Positions 1-9,779 are shown, counted from the first letter of the stretch. The stretch: DNA of 64,000 nt from Grammothele lineata (GCA_002150815.3 NDFF03000108.1:85726-149725), one strand, 5' to 3'. Numbers and translations are program-made. Notes: generated by a model from the sequence alone, not told the origin.

Positions 1-13
1 CATATTCACGCAG

Positions 14-889
14 TGCACTTTGCCTACATTGTCCCGTCTTCGCTCTACTTGCAACTTGGCCGACAAGCTCGTCTCAACCCACGTCGACAGCCGGGTGAGG
101 ACGACATTGTCCCCTTTCCTCTCCGATCAAGACCGGTTTCGTGGTCTCTTGGCGGATACGTCGTCCATCGTCAGCGGAACGACATCGCTCCATGTTTGCG
201 CTCCACACGACACCTTCGTCCCCGCCGACATCGAGATTTACGTCATTCACCCTTTCAAACGAACAGTAGTCAAGTACCTCCAGGACAACGAAACGTACAC
301 AGGGGCGTCGGTCGCCAAGGGACATCCGTATTTGGACAGAGTCAAGTCTGTTACTCGGCTGACACGCGCCAACGGAAAGTCGGCCGACGTCCTCGACGTT
401 GGCCCAGTGTGTCCCAGTCGGGTCCTTCCTTCCTTCCTGACGACGGCTACGATGACATTCATAACCGCCAATGGCGTCGTGGTGTTATACCCGGACCTGT
501 TGGAGATGCGGAGGGGTGTTGTGACAGGCACGGGCGAGGAGCAAGGCGGTAGTGCCCAATTGGCGGACAGATATGCGTCTCAGGGGTTCGACATTCGCGA
601 CGAGGAGGAGGAATGGTGCTGGAACGGTAACCCACAACCTCCTTGTCGACCGCCTCGCTACTCCGCCACATGTCCCCTCACGGTCCGCTGGATTGGTGAC
701 CGTCGCTGCCTTATGTTCGCATCAGGCGTACTGTCCGAACGTCAAGGACGACGGGTCTTGTGCGGGAAAGCAGCTGACATAGTTGCGGTGTGGTGGATGG
801 GAGGATGTGTGCCGTGCGGAGTGGATTGCGCGGGACCTAGTACGGTGGTACAAGAGGACACGTTTGTAACCCATGTCTCCTTACTGTGA
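14..889 (+). CDS. F-box-associated nucleotidyltransferase-like protein, 5' end outside window
   Basis: The frame is open from the window edge, and a likely intron acceptor (cacgcag) ends at base 13, so the start and any F-box lie upstream. The protein shows an SIVSGTTSLHV stretch, then ADIEIYVIHP, which looks like the G-S / D-x-D strand pair of nucleotidyltransferase folds. An RLTRANGKSADVLDV strand and a C-terminal QGFDIRDEEEEW segment follow. The same layout occurs in the gene at 6401-7276. In agaricomycetes such proteins form a large lineage-specific family, often behind an F-box; their function is unknown. The assignment rests on pattern memory. The real end (TGA at 887-889) is clear, and there is no obvious frameshift. 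Confidence 0.6.
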   Translation, partial: CTLPTLSRLRSTCNLADKLVSTHVDSRVRTTLSPFLSDQDRFRGLLADTSSIVSGTTSLHVCAPHDTFVPADIEIYVIHPFKRTVVKYLQDNETYTGASVAKGHPYLDRVKSVTRLTRANGKSADVLDVGPVCPSRVLPSFLTTATMTFITANGVVVLYPDLLEMRRGVVTGTGEEQGGSAQLADRYASQGFDIRDEEEEWCWNGNPQPPCRPPRYSATCPLTVRWIGDRRCLMFASGVLSERQGRRVLCGKAADIVAVWWMGGCVPCGVDCAGPSTVVQEDTFVTHVSLL

Positions 890-1051
890 ATTGTAAAGGT
901 CCTGCAGCGCACAGCAATCGGCGGGAATAGCCCCGACGACAATATCCAGACCTCCTGTGAGGCCCGTCCGCAATCGCAATCGAAGCCCGGTTTGGCACTC
1001 AATCATCTCGGTCGATATATACAAGCGTTTGGGAGATAACACTTCAACGGT

Positions 1052-1805
1052 TCAACGTCTCCGCACGACGAAGATGTTGTGTATTCTAAACCTGGGAGTA
1101 TCATACCCGAATGCATGTCCCTCTCGCACCACACCGCAGTCCATAACAACGACGTCATCCAACCGCAATTCTCTAAAGGACACGTGCAAACCGTGTTCTC
1201 CTTGACCGTTGGTTGCGTCGAACACCCTGCGTACAAACTTCGAAGCGCTTAGTGGACGACACGCAAGTCATAAAAATCGTGCCTACGTCTTGGTCGTCGT
1301 CCATCTCTCGAAAAGCGAAAAGGTGCGGAGATGGAAGGCTATCTGAACGCAGGATGAGCGAGCGGTAGAGATAGCCTTGAGAGACGGGGCTCACAGCCGA
1401 GAACGCGGTCGCGCCCTTCACAATCGCGAACGTTGCGTAGGAGGAGACGGACCAGGACCTCTTGGAGAGCGCTACCGTTATATCCGAAGGACACTTGGCG
1501 GATCCGACCTAGGACGCGCATGTGGATATCTTCTCCCTCCCTAACTGCGCGTGAAATGGGACCGTACGTCCAGTCAAACTCAGTGGGTGCGTTCGCAAGC
1601 GCGTAGCCTTGTGGGGCGCGTTCGATGGCACGAGCGACCCGTGCTATGATACTGGACTTGAGGGTTAGATCGTTCCATCGTGAACCGTTCAATGAAATAC
1701 TCACAGCAAGTCCCGGAGAGAGAAACCATCCTCATCCGTGTCTTCCGTTCTATTCCCTGCCCATGCTACGACTGTCGCGCGCTCGCGTACCTGGGCAAGG
1801 CTCAT
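1052..1805 (-). CDS. P1: small paralogous protein of the 2-9 kb cluster, unknown function
   Basis: Four exons (1805-1705, 1651-1395, 1342-1287, 1237-1052) give 199 residues; the introns of 53, 52 and 49 bp have GT-AG ends. The first conserved strand, IHMRVLGRIR, lies near residues 76-85, followed by a basic leucine-rich helix (LVRLLLRNVRD). The second conserved segment, LDDVVVMDCGVVR, lies near 164-176, and FRIHNIFVVRRR ends the protein. Exon 2 is 257 nt, exactly as in P4, and both proteins carry a DATN.QGE motif before the C-terminal segment, so P1 and P4 are sister copies. The start is the first ATG in the open frame. I do not recognise a function; the strand pattern could be a small beta-barrel, which is inference. 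Confidence 0.7.
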
Positions 1806-2354
1806 CTCTGCTAGGGGATGAGGTCCAGAAATACCGGAAATAGGGATGGAACGACCATGCATGTTCTCGTCCATATGTGGTGGGCTAGCGTCGGAGTGCC
1901 AGCCGATTCATTTATGATATGAGGCCACCGCGCGCATTGGATGTGAGCGCAAACGCCACCGTGGCCCCTACAGGACTTCATCAACCAGTGACAAACCAGT
2001 GATGTCAGGCCCAGATGATGGGCCCGTTCTCACCTGGAGAATGATGTCGTCAGGATAACGTGAATAGAGAAAATGTTGGAAGATCGTGCACGGACGTTTG
2101 GTACAGGAGTCACCCCTTAGAGGAGTTAATCGGACCCGACTGTTGAGAGGAGCGCATATAGCTGGGGATCGGTCAGTGGTGGTATTTAATACAGGGGTCA
2201 CCCCTTTGAGGAGTGGATCGGACCCGGCTGTTGAGATGAGCGCATACAGCTAGAGATCGGTCAGTGGTGGTACCTCACCTAACTAACGCTGGAGCCATAT
2301 TTCCCCACTCGTTCCCATCCATTCCAAACCGCTGGCTACGCAGATCGCTCTGAT
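1806..2354. other. Intergenic region with an 87-bp tandem repeat
   Basis: No open frame here looks coding. The stretch is the upstream region of P1 and the broken end of the GT61 pseudogene. It contains the direct repeat at 2102-2273, and nothing else was recognised. Confidence 0.6.
2102..2273. repeat. Two-copy direct repeat, about 87 bp per unit
   Basis: The unit at about 2102-2186 (tacaggagtcacccctt...) recurs at about 2190-2273 (tacaggggtcacccctt...). Both copies carry ggacccg.ctgttgaga.gagcgcata.agct and end in gatcggtcagtggtggta. The copies differ at scattered positions, so the duplication is not brand new. No open frame runs through both. Confidence 0.85.
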
Positions 2355-3260
2355 CGACTACCCGTAGTCTTAGGGTCAGATTGAGGGAGTAGGGACGACA
2401 TCGAACAGTACTCTACGCCCTTTGGAACAGGCCAAGTCGGACTCCTCTCCTCGTATATGAAAGCGCAGTGGCTGCGCCGAGGTCCGCGACGACGACGCGC
2501 TCGAAGAGGAAGGGCACGTGCATTTCCGATAGGTCCGCCCAGTCCTCCTCGAACCACATGCCGACGGAGGGGAGGACGGTCTTGAGGGTGAGCGGGTGGA
2601 AGCCTACGTGTGCGCGCTCCCTGAGCGGGGGATGCGTCTTGTCGTCTTCGCCTGGGCCAGGAGGAATATGCGGGCTAGAGAACGTGGGGACATGGGGGAA
2701 TATGATGCGTAGAGGCGCGGGGATCGAGCTTGCAGGGGGTGCAGGGAGGGACGCCGACAGACCGTGGAGACCGTGGACCGTCTTGTGCGACGACGCAGGG
2801 GAAATGGACGCTAGAGACGCTTGCGTGCGGAAGAGGGAAAAGATGTTGTAGGGGTCCTGAGCCTCGGCCTTGTCAAGCGCGAGCCAGGACGTGCCGTGTA
2901 TCCTGGACGCGTGTCAGCGTTTGCCGGAGATGGTAAAGTCAAAAGGACGTAGCCACCCACATTGCTGCGTACGGACCGAACCAAGTGCTAGCGTCCCTCG
3001 CGGTCAGCATGTGCCAATCCTGCAGCCGCGGGGGTCGTGAAGGTTCGAGCGAGGACGACGCAATGTCGCTCAACTTGGGAACCTTGGTCCAGTCATTCGC
3101 CACAATGAACAGGGTGCCGTTCGCGACCACCACGTTCTCCAATACCGTGTAGCCTTATCCGCGGTGTTTCAGCCATGTCCGAGCATAGCTTCGAGCAAAT
3201 ACCGAGACGTACCGGGTGTATGAGCGACGAACTTCGTCTCAGGAGGCTGACGCCGCGGTC
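2355..3260 (-). pseudogene. Truncated GT61-type (DUF563) glycosyltransferase relic
   Basis: On the minus strand, exons near 3260-3213, 3153-2961 and 2902-~2440 read ETKFVAHTPG, then ENVVVANGTLFIVANDW, and later GMWFEEDWADLSEMHVPF and FERVVVADLGAA. These match the middle of fungal GT61/DUF563 glycosyltransferases (xylosyl/EGF-GlcNAc-transferase-like Golgi enzymes), as I remember them. After ADLGAA the frame is lost: remnants of an EEESDLACSKGRR-like segment are spread over two frames and a stop follows. The C-terminal part with the W-W-P and basic catalytic region is absent. The N-terminal anchor could not be traced above 3260. Family assignment is fairly sure; that it is dead is inferred from the frameshift and missing half. 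Confidence 0.55.
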
Positions 3261-4223
3261 CTCAAGGTGGTGATCAGACCGTCCGACCTTCTTGCCCTTC
3301 CCAAAGTTGTAAATCATCCCATACCGCCCCTTGCCTGATGTGATGGGCTCTCCGCGGGGAACGCCTGATACTTCGCCTTCTCGCCGCTCCCAGTCCCCGA
3401 CAATGAGCTCCTCCAGCTTATCCCTCCATTGTTTTGGGCGGCGGCCATCGGAATCGAAGCCTGGATCCTTGGTACCGAGACCTAAAGAACCGCACAGCGG
3501 GTCAGTCTAGCGAAGCGAACGCCAATATGACACTTTGAAGGAAGAGCAGGGACGTCTCCACAGGGAGACGGACGATCCCTCTCCGCGGTTCGCGATCGCC
3601 GCTGTCCATTTGCCTGCATCCGAGCACCACACGACCTTCCTGGGCGCGTTGCGGCGCCTACGAGCCCCAGGATGTAACGGCGCGCACTCACCAATGCTGA
3701 GCAGATATGACGACGAGGGGGGGACCTTCGCACTCCTTTGGCCCGTCGGACGCTTGGTGTTGGCGAAGGCATCGCATGAGGGGTCTTCCGCAGAACGTCC
3801 ACCAGAGTCAGGACACGCGCGCCGAGACATTACGAGGAGCACTTACCGCGAGCCAGCGTCGGACCTATCGCGACTTCCTCCCTCGAGCTCCGGATACGCT
3901 GATCGGATGGCAGCGACGCGCGACACGGGTCGTCCCAATGGATGCTAGTATCTTGTTGAGGGAAGCCATCGGCCGATCGAATGGCGTGGAGGACAAGGGC
4001 GAGCGGTGAGGAGGACGAGCGGCGAGGAGGACGAGGATGGGCCTGCGGAGGACAAGTCAGTCGGTCTGGCGCCCGGCGGTCGTCCGTGAACGCGTGACTG
4101 TGGGAATGTAAACAACAACAACCAACGCGATTCAAGACGCGTCTCGACGCGTCTCGACACGTCAAGACAACGTCTCTCCGAGACGTTCGTCTTCTTCGCG
4201 CAGACGAGTTCGGTTGACCTCCT

Positions 4224-4248
4224 TCAAGGTGTTGGCCGAACACCTTGA
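4224..4248. repeat. Short inverted repeat
   Basis: tcaaggtgtt (4224-4233) and aacaccttga (4239-4248) are perfect complements around a 5-nt loop. It lies in a gene-poor stretch and may be chance or a hairpin-forming relic. Confidence 0.7.
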
Positions 4249-4679
4249 GGGAGCGGGGTGTCCTCCCATACGGAGCGTCGGGCCTTCGGCAAGCTCCAAC
4301 GCTCCGGGAGGACTGGGGGCGTCTACGCCTTCGGGCATAGTAGCGGGGCATCCTCGCCAGACTCCCCTAAGCCCAACAACGATTTCCGTTGTGCGTTTGG
4401 CCTCCTTTGTTGGAGTGCCCTCATTCTCTTGCACAACCTGGCTATGGCAACGTTGGTGAGTTTGACTATTGTTTTCTCTAGTGTTCAATAGCAGTTGACG
4501 CTACCTTGTAGTGGCATGCATCCTTTTATTAGGATACATTTCTTCATAAGGCTCTATAGATAGCACCACACATACGGTATGAACTACTCATGAACATTTT
4601 CCCCTTAGCTGATGCGTTTGAAGAGCGTCTGCAGATAGACATCGTACAAACGTCTCCCTACTCTCTGGTCAGGTTTCTT

Positions 4680-4721
4680 CTAGAGCCTACACTCCATTGG
4701 GCCCTGGAGTGTAGGCTCTAG
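4680..4721. repeat. Perfect 17-bp inverted repeat with 8-nt loop
   Basis: ctagagcctacactcca (4680-4696) is the exact reverse complement of 4705-4721, with the loop ttgggccc between. No gene was recognised within several hundred bases on either side. A DNA cruciform, a short hairpin RNA or the trace of a palindromic element are all possible. Confidence 0.9.
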
Positions 4722-5608
4722 CAGACACTTGACCCCCTCTGGAGGTCTAGTTGGCCAATTCTGAAGAGGTGAGCGCTGACTTGTTATTAGATTTGTACTG
4801 CTGACACCGGTTTCAGCACGCGACGATTGGGCGCTTATTTTTGAACACCTAGAACGTCAGTCATGGACGCCTCAGTTTTCTTAGGCTCGTCCCCAGCCGG
4901 TTCGGCGTCAGCCCAGGAGTCCTCGACTAAGCGGCAAACTTGGGGCCTCAAAGGGAGGTCGTGACCGTCAGAATGCACGCTTAGAATTTGGGCACGTTGT
5001 GTACATCTTTGTCCGACACAACAATTGTTGCTGTACCTTCCCTCAAAGCATTCCGAGCAAGAATATATTGCAACGTGGCACACATACATAATATCTACCA
5101 ACATGCAGAATATGGGCCCTGAGCAATGGCATATGGGAGACGTACGGCAGAATCACAGTCATGCAAGATCTAGGTCAACGTTACAATGCGACGAAGCGAA
5201 GGTGCGCCCGTCGAGGAAGGATGAGAAGGAACAGATAAGCGTTCAACAAGGACTTCGCAAGCGGTATATAGCGCGTCTGAAAGTAGCCCACGCTGCATCT
5301 CAAGCGCAACGTCTAGTCGAGGCTGTGGGCGGAGTTGAGAGCGCGCATGCTCTTGCTGTGGCAGCTGCAGCGACCCCTGATATGCGCGTGACTCGTTCTC
5401 GTCTACGGGGCCTAGTGAAGGAGATAGCGCAATAGGCAGCTTTTGTGTAACGTCTCCCACATGGAGAATGTCCGAATTGTGGAACACCAGCGAGAGACAA
5501 TATAGGTTTCTGATGCAACCCGAGAAGTCCCGCGGCGGGCCGCGTTAGAGGGATCGTCGCCAGCACTCTCCAACGCAGAGTACCTTACATAGAACAGGAG
5601 TATAGCGT

Positions 5609-6357
5609 TCAGACTGGACGCTTACTCATAATGAATACACGATCTAATGCAAAGCGAATGCAGCCTAAATTATCGCGAACGATCTGCGAATCCACCGCCA
5701 CGATATCTCCCACTGAAATGAAGCTAAACGACACTTCCTGCCCGTGAATCGAGGCGCGGTTGGGAGAAAGATAGATGGACGAGAATTCCTGAAACGCCGT
5801 GTCATGGTTGAGGTTACGAGCGGCCGCAACGAACATGTACGCACCTGGCGGTGATTGTCCAGAAAGTGCGTAGGACGGAAGGAGAGAGGAGGAGATTCTG
5901 CGCATTGGTCAGCAAAGAATAGAGGGTACTACATGATATGCACTCACGACGTGGAGCAAAGTGTTTGTAGATAAAATCCAATGCATCGCCGTCGATGCTT
6001 CGTAGGAATTCGAGGCCGATCGAGTACGTGGGGAGAAGTATATCGTCTGCAGTAAATGATAGGGAAGAAACTATGCCGGCCGTGCGAAGAAGAAGGCGAC
6101 AGCCGTCGACGGTAGAAGTGGACATTCCGTCCACGTTCGCCCAACGCATTCGGTTAATAGGTAGATCGATTAAAGGGTAGACGTGGTTGTGCTCGTCCGC
6201 ATACCCAGCGAGACGGCCGACCGCCCTACGAGACGTAACGTTAAGACGCAAAACATAACATTACTCATTGAAGTGCGTACCGGAGTGTGCGGTGCGATAC
6301 CCAGTTTGGAGCCACGATGTCATAGGGCGAAATTGTCGGCTGTTCTGTGGCAGACAT
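5609..6357 (-). CDS. P2: small paralogous protein of the cluster, unknown function
   Basis: Four exons (6357-6281, 6225-5948, 5897-5845, 5788-5609) give 195 residues; the introns are 55, 50 and 56 bp. Conserved strand one is LLLRTAGIVS (about 70-79), then IGLEFLRSIDGDALDFIY. Conserved segment two is ISVGDIVAVDSQIVR (about 160-174), followed by IRFALDRVFIM. Exons 2 and 3 (278 and 53 nt) have exactly the lengths found in P9, which lies in opposite orientation 8 kb away; the two proteins align from end to end. P2 begins 44 bp beyond the stop of the gene at 6401-7276 and is read in the same direction. Function unknown. Confidence 0.75.
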
Positions 6358-6400
6358 GGTGATCGTGTGTAACCTGTCCCTGTACAGGAGGTTTAAGTAC

Positions 6401-7276
6401 TTACTGCCCGGAGGTGTCCTCGCTCGGTATGGCTTCGTACGTCGTTTCGCTGTCGAGGCATCCACACCGGCACGGGCGTACATCGAGGCGAAACCGGAAT
6501 GACGCCTCCAAGGGGCCGGAGCGGATGGGATCGCATCGGCCGTAGATTGAACCTGCGTCGTCGATGGTGCGGAGCTGGCCAGGACAGATGAAGTCGGAAG
6601 TGACGTCAACTGACTGGTCTTTGCGTTCCATCCAGGACCAAGGCCATATCTTGACGTCGAGGGGTACGATCGTGGACGTCTCGAAGCGCGATAGGGGAAC
6701 CACACCCAAGGGACCGACGAGAGCTCGGCGCCGCAGCGTCAGCGAAGGCCACAGGCATCCGAAATGAACGGGATTAATGTAGTTAGCCAGCGCTGTGTGG
6801 GTTGGGCGGATGATGGGTAGGAGAGGGTGCCGAGAGATGCTTTGGATGATCTCGATTGTTGTCCCTTTCGCCGTCCGGAAAACGTATCGATGGCGCGACA
6901 GGGCGGGCGCACGAGCGATGAACTCACTGACGGAATTTCCCTCTTCGTGATCGATGATGTACGTGACAAAGCGCAAGTACGCAGAGCTGGGCACGACGAT
7001 CGTGAGGGGTTCCTCTGGGCAGACAGCTTCTTGCAAGAAGAACCTGAGTGCTGTGGGGCCGACCACGAACGCGTTGTTGGCGATTAGGGCTTCCTTCATG
7101 CCTCGGATGTGCGAACAGTACGGGAACAGAGTCGCAGAAAGAGATCGCGAGAAGTGTAGTTTGACGATGTCATACATGCGCCTCGATACTCTGCGGAGTT
7201 GGAGCACGGATGGAAAGTCGGATTGAGCAACCACGCAAACTAGAGTGTACAAGTCGAGATCCAGGAAGGTGGCCAT
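6401..7276 (-). CDS. F-box-like / nucleotidyltransferase-like protein
   Basis: A single exon encodes 291 residues. Residues 1-40 (LDLDLYTLVCVVAQSDFPS... RRVSRRMYDIV) look like an F-box: a leucine-rich helix, then a basic 'RRVSRRM' turn. Residues about 65-105 (AFVVGPTALRFFLQ ... LTIVVPSSAYLRFV) match the fold of the protein at 14-889, and IIQSISRHPLLPIIRPTHTA continues the shared domain. The C-terminus has a cysteine cluster (RPCRCGCLD). The expected D-x-D acidic pair is weak (P-E-E-P instead), so catalysis is doubtful. An adaptor for ubiquitin ligation is a guess from the F-box alone. A TATA box sits 43-50 nt upstream of the ATG. Confidence 0.65.
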   Translation of the reverse strand: MATFLDLDLYTLVCVVAQSDFPSVLQLRRVSRRMYDIVKLHFSRSLSATLFPYCSHIRGMKEALIANNAFVVGPTALRFFLQEAVCPEEPLTIVVPSSAYLRFVTYIIDHEEGNSVSEFIARAPALSRHRYVFRTAKGTTIEIIQSISRHPLLPIIRPTHTALANYINPVHFGCLWPSLTLRRRALVGPLGVVPLSRFETSTIVPLDVKIWPWSWMERKDQSVDVTSDFICPGQLRTIDDAGSIYGRCDPIRSGPLEASFRFRLDVRPCRCGCLDSETTYEAIPSEDTSGQ

Positions 7277-7318
7277 GGCGCAAAGCAGTGTTCGTTCGGA
7301 AACCCCAATTTGCGGTTG

Positions 7319-7326
7319 TATTTATA
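7319..7326 (-). promoter_or_regulatory. TATA box of the gene at 6401-7276
   Basis: The minus strand reads TATAAATA here, with its first base 50 nt before the ATG at 7276. The same spacing (42-51 nt) recurs upstream of five other genes in the cluster. Confidence 0.6.
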
Positions 7327-7362
7327 CAGCATGTCTGCTCGACCCGCCGGCGTAAACTAACG

Positions 7363-7941
7363 TCATACCCCTATTAGCACCGTACCTCCGGGAATGGGGT
7401 TCAGGATCGTGCTTCCACTAGAGTACGCGACGTCGGTAATGCGATGATCAACGTCGTCATACCCTGCGCGTCCATGGAAAGCGATCATCCCGACAGATCG
7501 TACGGTCTGTGTCCTGGTCAGCATGAGACGATAACGACAGGAAGACTGCGCACAAAGGTCGCCATAGCTCTTCTGGTAGCTGCCTGAGTGCGCAAATTAA
7601 GGACCTTGGCCAAGATGGCACTCGTAAGGTGCATGGCCGTGATGACAGTGCCTTGCGTGATGTCAACGGTACCGCCGACTACCATTTGAATCAGGACGAC
7701 GGGCGTCGGAGCGACAAAGCGGCACATGATGTGCATGCGTATCTAGGCATGATCAGAGCTTGTCAGTCCCGACACCGGATGTGCGCACCTTGATAGGAAG
7801 CAGCGGACGGAACCGAACGTGAGGGGGAACATCGGCCCATAACATGATGGCCCTCACGAGCGGCGAAGAGGCAAACCGTTGAAAGGGAACTTGGCTGACT
7901 ATTCCGATGGACGGTAAAGCGATGGTCCTGGTGTTTTCCAT
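7363..7941 (-). pseudogene. P3: decayed member of the P family
   Basis: The first half is intact: exon 7941-7789 (51 codons), a 46-bp GT-AG intron, then an exon from 7742 with VVLIQMVVGGTVDITQG and an ITAMHLTSAILAKV helix, matching the first half of P2 and P9. After that the frame ends early (stop at 7518-7520). In another frame, down to about 7363, DVDHRITDVAYSSG...IPGGTVLIGV resembles the C-terminal segment, but stop codons sit where the conserved arginine is expected. I read this as a copy that has lost its second half. A shortened 126-residue protein could still be made. Confidence 0.45.
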
Positions 7942-8163
7942 GAAAGCAACGTGCTACTGATAGTAATCAACAATGGCTAGGCAGCTGAGAAGGCTACGAA
8001 GAAACATGGGGATGCGCACCGTGTGTCTGAAGAAGAAGATGATACACGACGTGCGAAGACGTTCGGGTTTTAGCTGCCGCGTGGAGGGTTTCGTCACGGA
8101 TAATGTGAACATACGCGTTCGGCCTGGATGTCAGTATAAAGGCGGCGTGGAGCTGATCCGATT

Positions 8164-8265
8164 GATTCCACGCAATAACGTATAAGAACTGCGCAACAAA
8201 TCGAAGCAGCCGATACAACTAATTCCACGAAACGACGTATAGGGACTTCGCTACAAATCGAGGCA
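8164..8265. repeat. 45-bp direct repeat duplicating the 3' end of P4
   Basis: gattccacgcaataacgtat... at 8164-8208 and aattccacgaaacgacgtat... at 8221-8265 are diverged copies, 57 bp apart. On the minus strand the copy at 8221 encodes the last residues of P4 (PRFVAKSLYVVSWN, stop). The copy at 8164 reads RFVAQFLYVIAWN without the stop, so the end of the gene was duplicated just behind itself. Confidence 0.8.
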
Positions 8266-9018
8266 CCCCTATGCCACGCGCAGACCGCCTACGGACAAGC
8301 ACGCAGTCCAGCATGATGACACGACAACGTGGAAGCGCGGAAGCCGAGACAATGACACCGGGTTCACCTTGACTGTTGGTAGCGTCGTATATGCGCTGTC
8401 ACGACGAGCTACTTTAGGATGCATCGAACACATCAATGACGGAGACAGCTTACAGGTTTCGCATTGCGTACCCGATGGATCGCAGTGAGCCGGTGGTTGG
8501 AATCGTGGTCTATGTTCCAGGAGAGCGGTTAGCAAGTCGACAATCGAGTCAAACGTGGGGCTTACAGCCCAACAAGCGTGATTGTGCGTTGCGGTCCGGT
8601 TCGTACGGCATTCTTGCCTCGATGATAAGCTTCACGGGCACGCCGTCCCGAACGAGCGTGTCTATGCGATAGACGATGGCACGTATACCTACATGGAGCG
8701 TGTTCCCTCCGATCATGGCGGATTGAGAGTTTCCGTCGGACCATGTATAGTTGTGAGGGACCTTCGACAGCGAGAACGAGTGCGCGGAGCGGCCCAACCT
8801 CCGCACGACTCGATATGTAGCCCTAGAGAGGTTCAGCACGCGTCGGAATGCATACTCAGTGGCACGTACAGTAGCTCGGATAGATAGTTTTCACCATCGT
8901 ATTCACGGGCAACACGCGCACGATCCCGCACGCGCGCTGGCTCCATCTCGCATAGAGGACGCGCATCGATGGGTGTTGAGGAGATTGGGGCTGAACGACC
9001 GTGTTCGTTCTCATCCAT
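8219..9018 (-). CDS. P4: small paralogous protein of the cluster, unknown function
   Basis: Four exons (9018-8870, 8822-8566, 8509-8472, 8395-8219) give 206 residues; the introns are 46-76 bp. Segment one is LHVGIRAIVYRIDTLVRDG, then VKLIIEARMPYE, near residues 97-127. Segment two is PRCRVIMLDCVLVR, followed by RFVAKSLYVVSW at the C-terminus. It aligns with P1 throughout: both have a 257-nt exon 2, phase 2/1/0 introns and a DATN motif. The usual acidic 'DD/GD' of segment two is 'RC' here. A TATATAT box lies about 45 nt before the ATG. The tail of the last exon is duplicated downstream (8164-8265). Confidence 0.7.
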
Positions 9019-9058
9019 ACCGATTTGCTGCACGTTTGTTATGAGATCATTCGTTCCC

Positions 9059-9065
9059 TATATAT
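9059..9065 (-). promoter_or_regulatory. TATA box of P4
   Basis: TATATAT lies 41-47 nt upstream of the P4 ATG (9018), the position also seen for P7, P8 and P9. Confidence 0.5.
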
Positions 9066-9208
9066 GAACGAGACACAAACGTGACGGATCATGGAGCGGA
9101 GTTCCCCTCTTGGACAGGATAGCCATTAGACTGCATGACCTCATCGCAGCCCTCTGCCCCTTTCAGCCTTATGACCCACTGCAATAGTATCCGCTCTATG
9201 ACCTAGCC

Positions 9209-9328
9209 CTCATCCAATCTCAGGGATCCATCTCAATCGTTCATTCCCAAGTGGGCGAGACTGCCGATCTGTCCCTCGTCCGACCTCCAGGCTCCATCCC
9301 AATCGTCCATTCCCAAGTGAATGAGACT
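9209..9328. repeat. Two-copy 54-bp direct repeat
   Basis: Units at 9209-9262 and 9275-9328 share ctc.tcc.a.ctc.agg.tccatc.caatcgt.cattcccaagtg..gagact. The copies differ by roughly ten bases. They lie in the shared upstream region of P4 and P5. Confidence 0.8.
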
Positions 9329-9779
9329 CACGATAGATCATGGGGACCGCGACAAGCCCATGGGACAACATCGTTGTTTGTTACGAGGGTGGTACCTTGA
9401 CTATATACAATTCGGGGGGCGTCGACGAGTAGGGCACGAGGAGTCCCAGCCGGAAGCGAAGGCAACCTTGATTGCGATGCCCGCTGAGCGCTTGGGCGTC
9501 TGCGCCGCGTGCGCTTGCCTACCGCACACTCGAATCTCGATTCATGACTTCAAATAGCTGTTAGGTGCAGCTCGGCGCTCGTCGGCTTCACCCTGAACTG
9601 CGAACATAATCGACCGATCACCAGAAACCTCTATGACGTGCTCCCGAATGAAAGGAGAACGCCCCTGTAAACCGCCACAGTCAGCCCCTCAGAGGATTCC
9701 TCTGTCGGTTTTCTGACGAGGCGAACGCTTGCGTCTTCCCTCCCCCCCACTACACTGCCCCGCTGCTGTCCACACTAAC

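Larger units (their letters stand above)
3261..5608. other. Gene-poor stretch with hairpins; no confident gene
   Basis: Open frames exist but none was recognised. One at 5103-5435 (+) would encode about 110 residues with a long basic/alanine-rich helix (RKRYIARLKVAHAASQAQRL); it has no visible partner exons and could be chance. Minus-strand frames at 3507-3842 and 3830-4351 are arginine/serine-rich and look non-coding. Two inverted repeats are listed separately (4224-4248, 4680-4721). Confidence 0.5.
9019..9779. other. Intergenic region between divergent P4 and P5
   Basis: The space between two divergently read paralogues holds the P4 TATA box and the direct repeat at 9209-9328. A 79-codon open frame at 9321-9557 (+) has no recognisable content. 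No other gene is seen. Confidence 0.5.

Noticed and set aside
4162..4488. 108-codon minus-strand frame, Pro/Glu/Arg-rich
   Set aside because: It contains the hairpins near 4224 and 4270 and no recognisable domain; it could not be joined to the GT61 relic.
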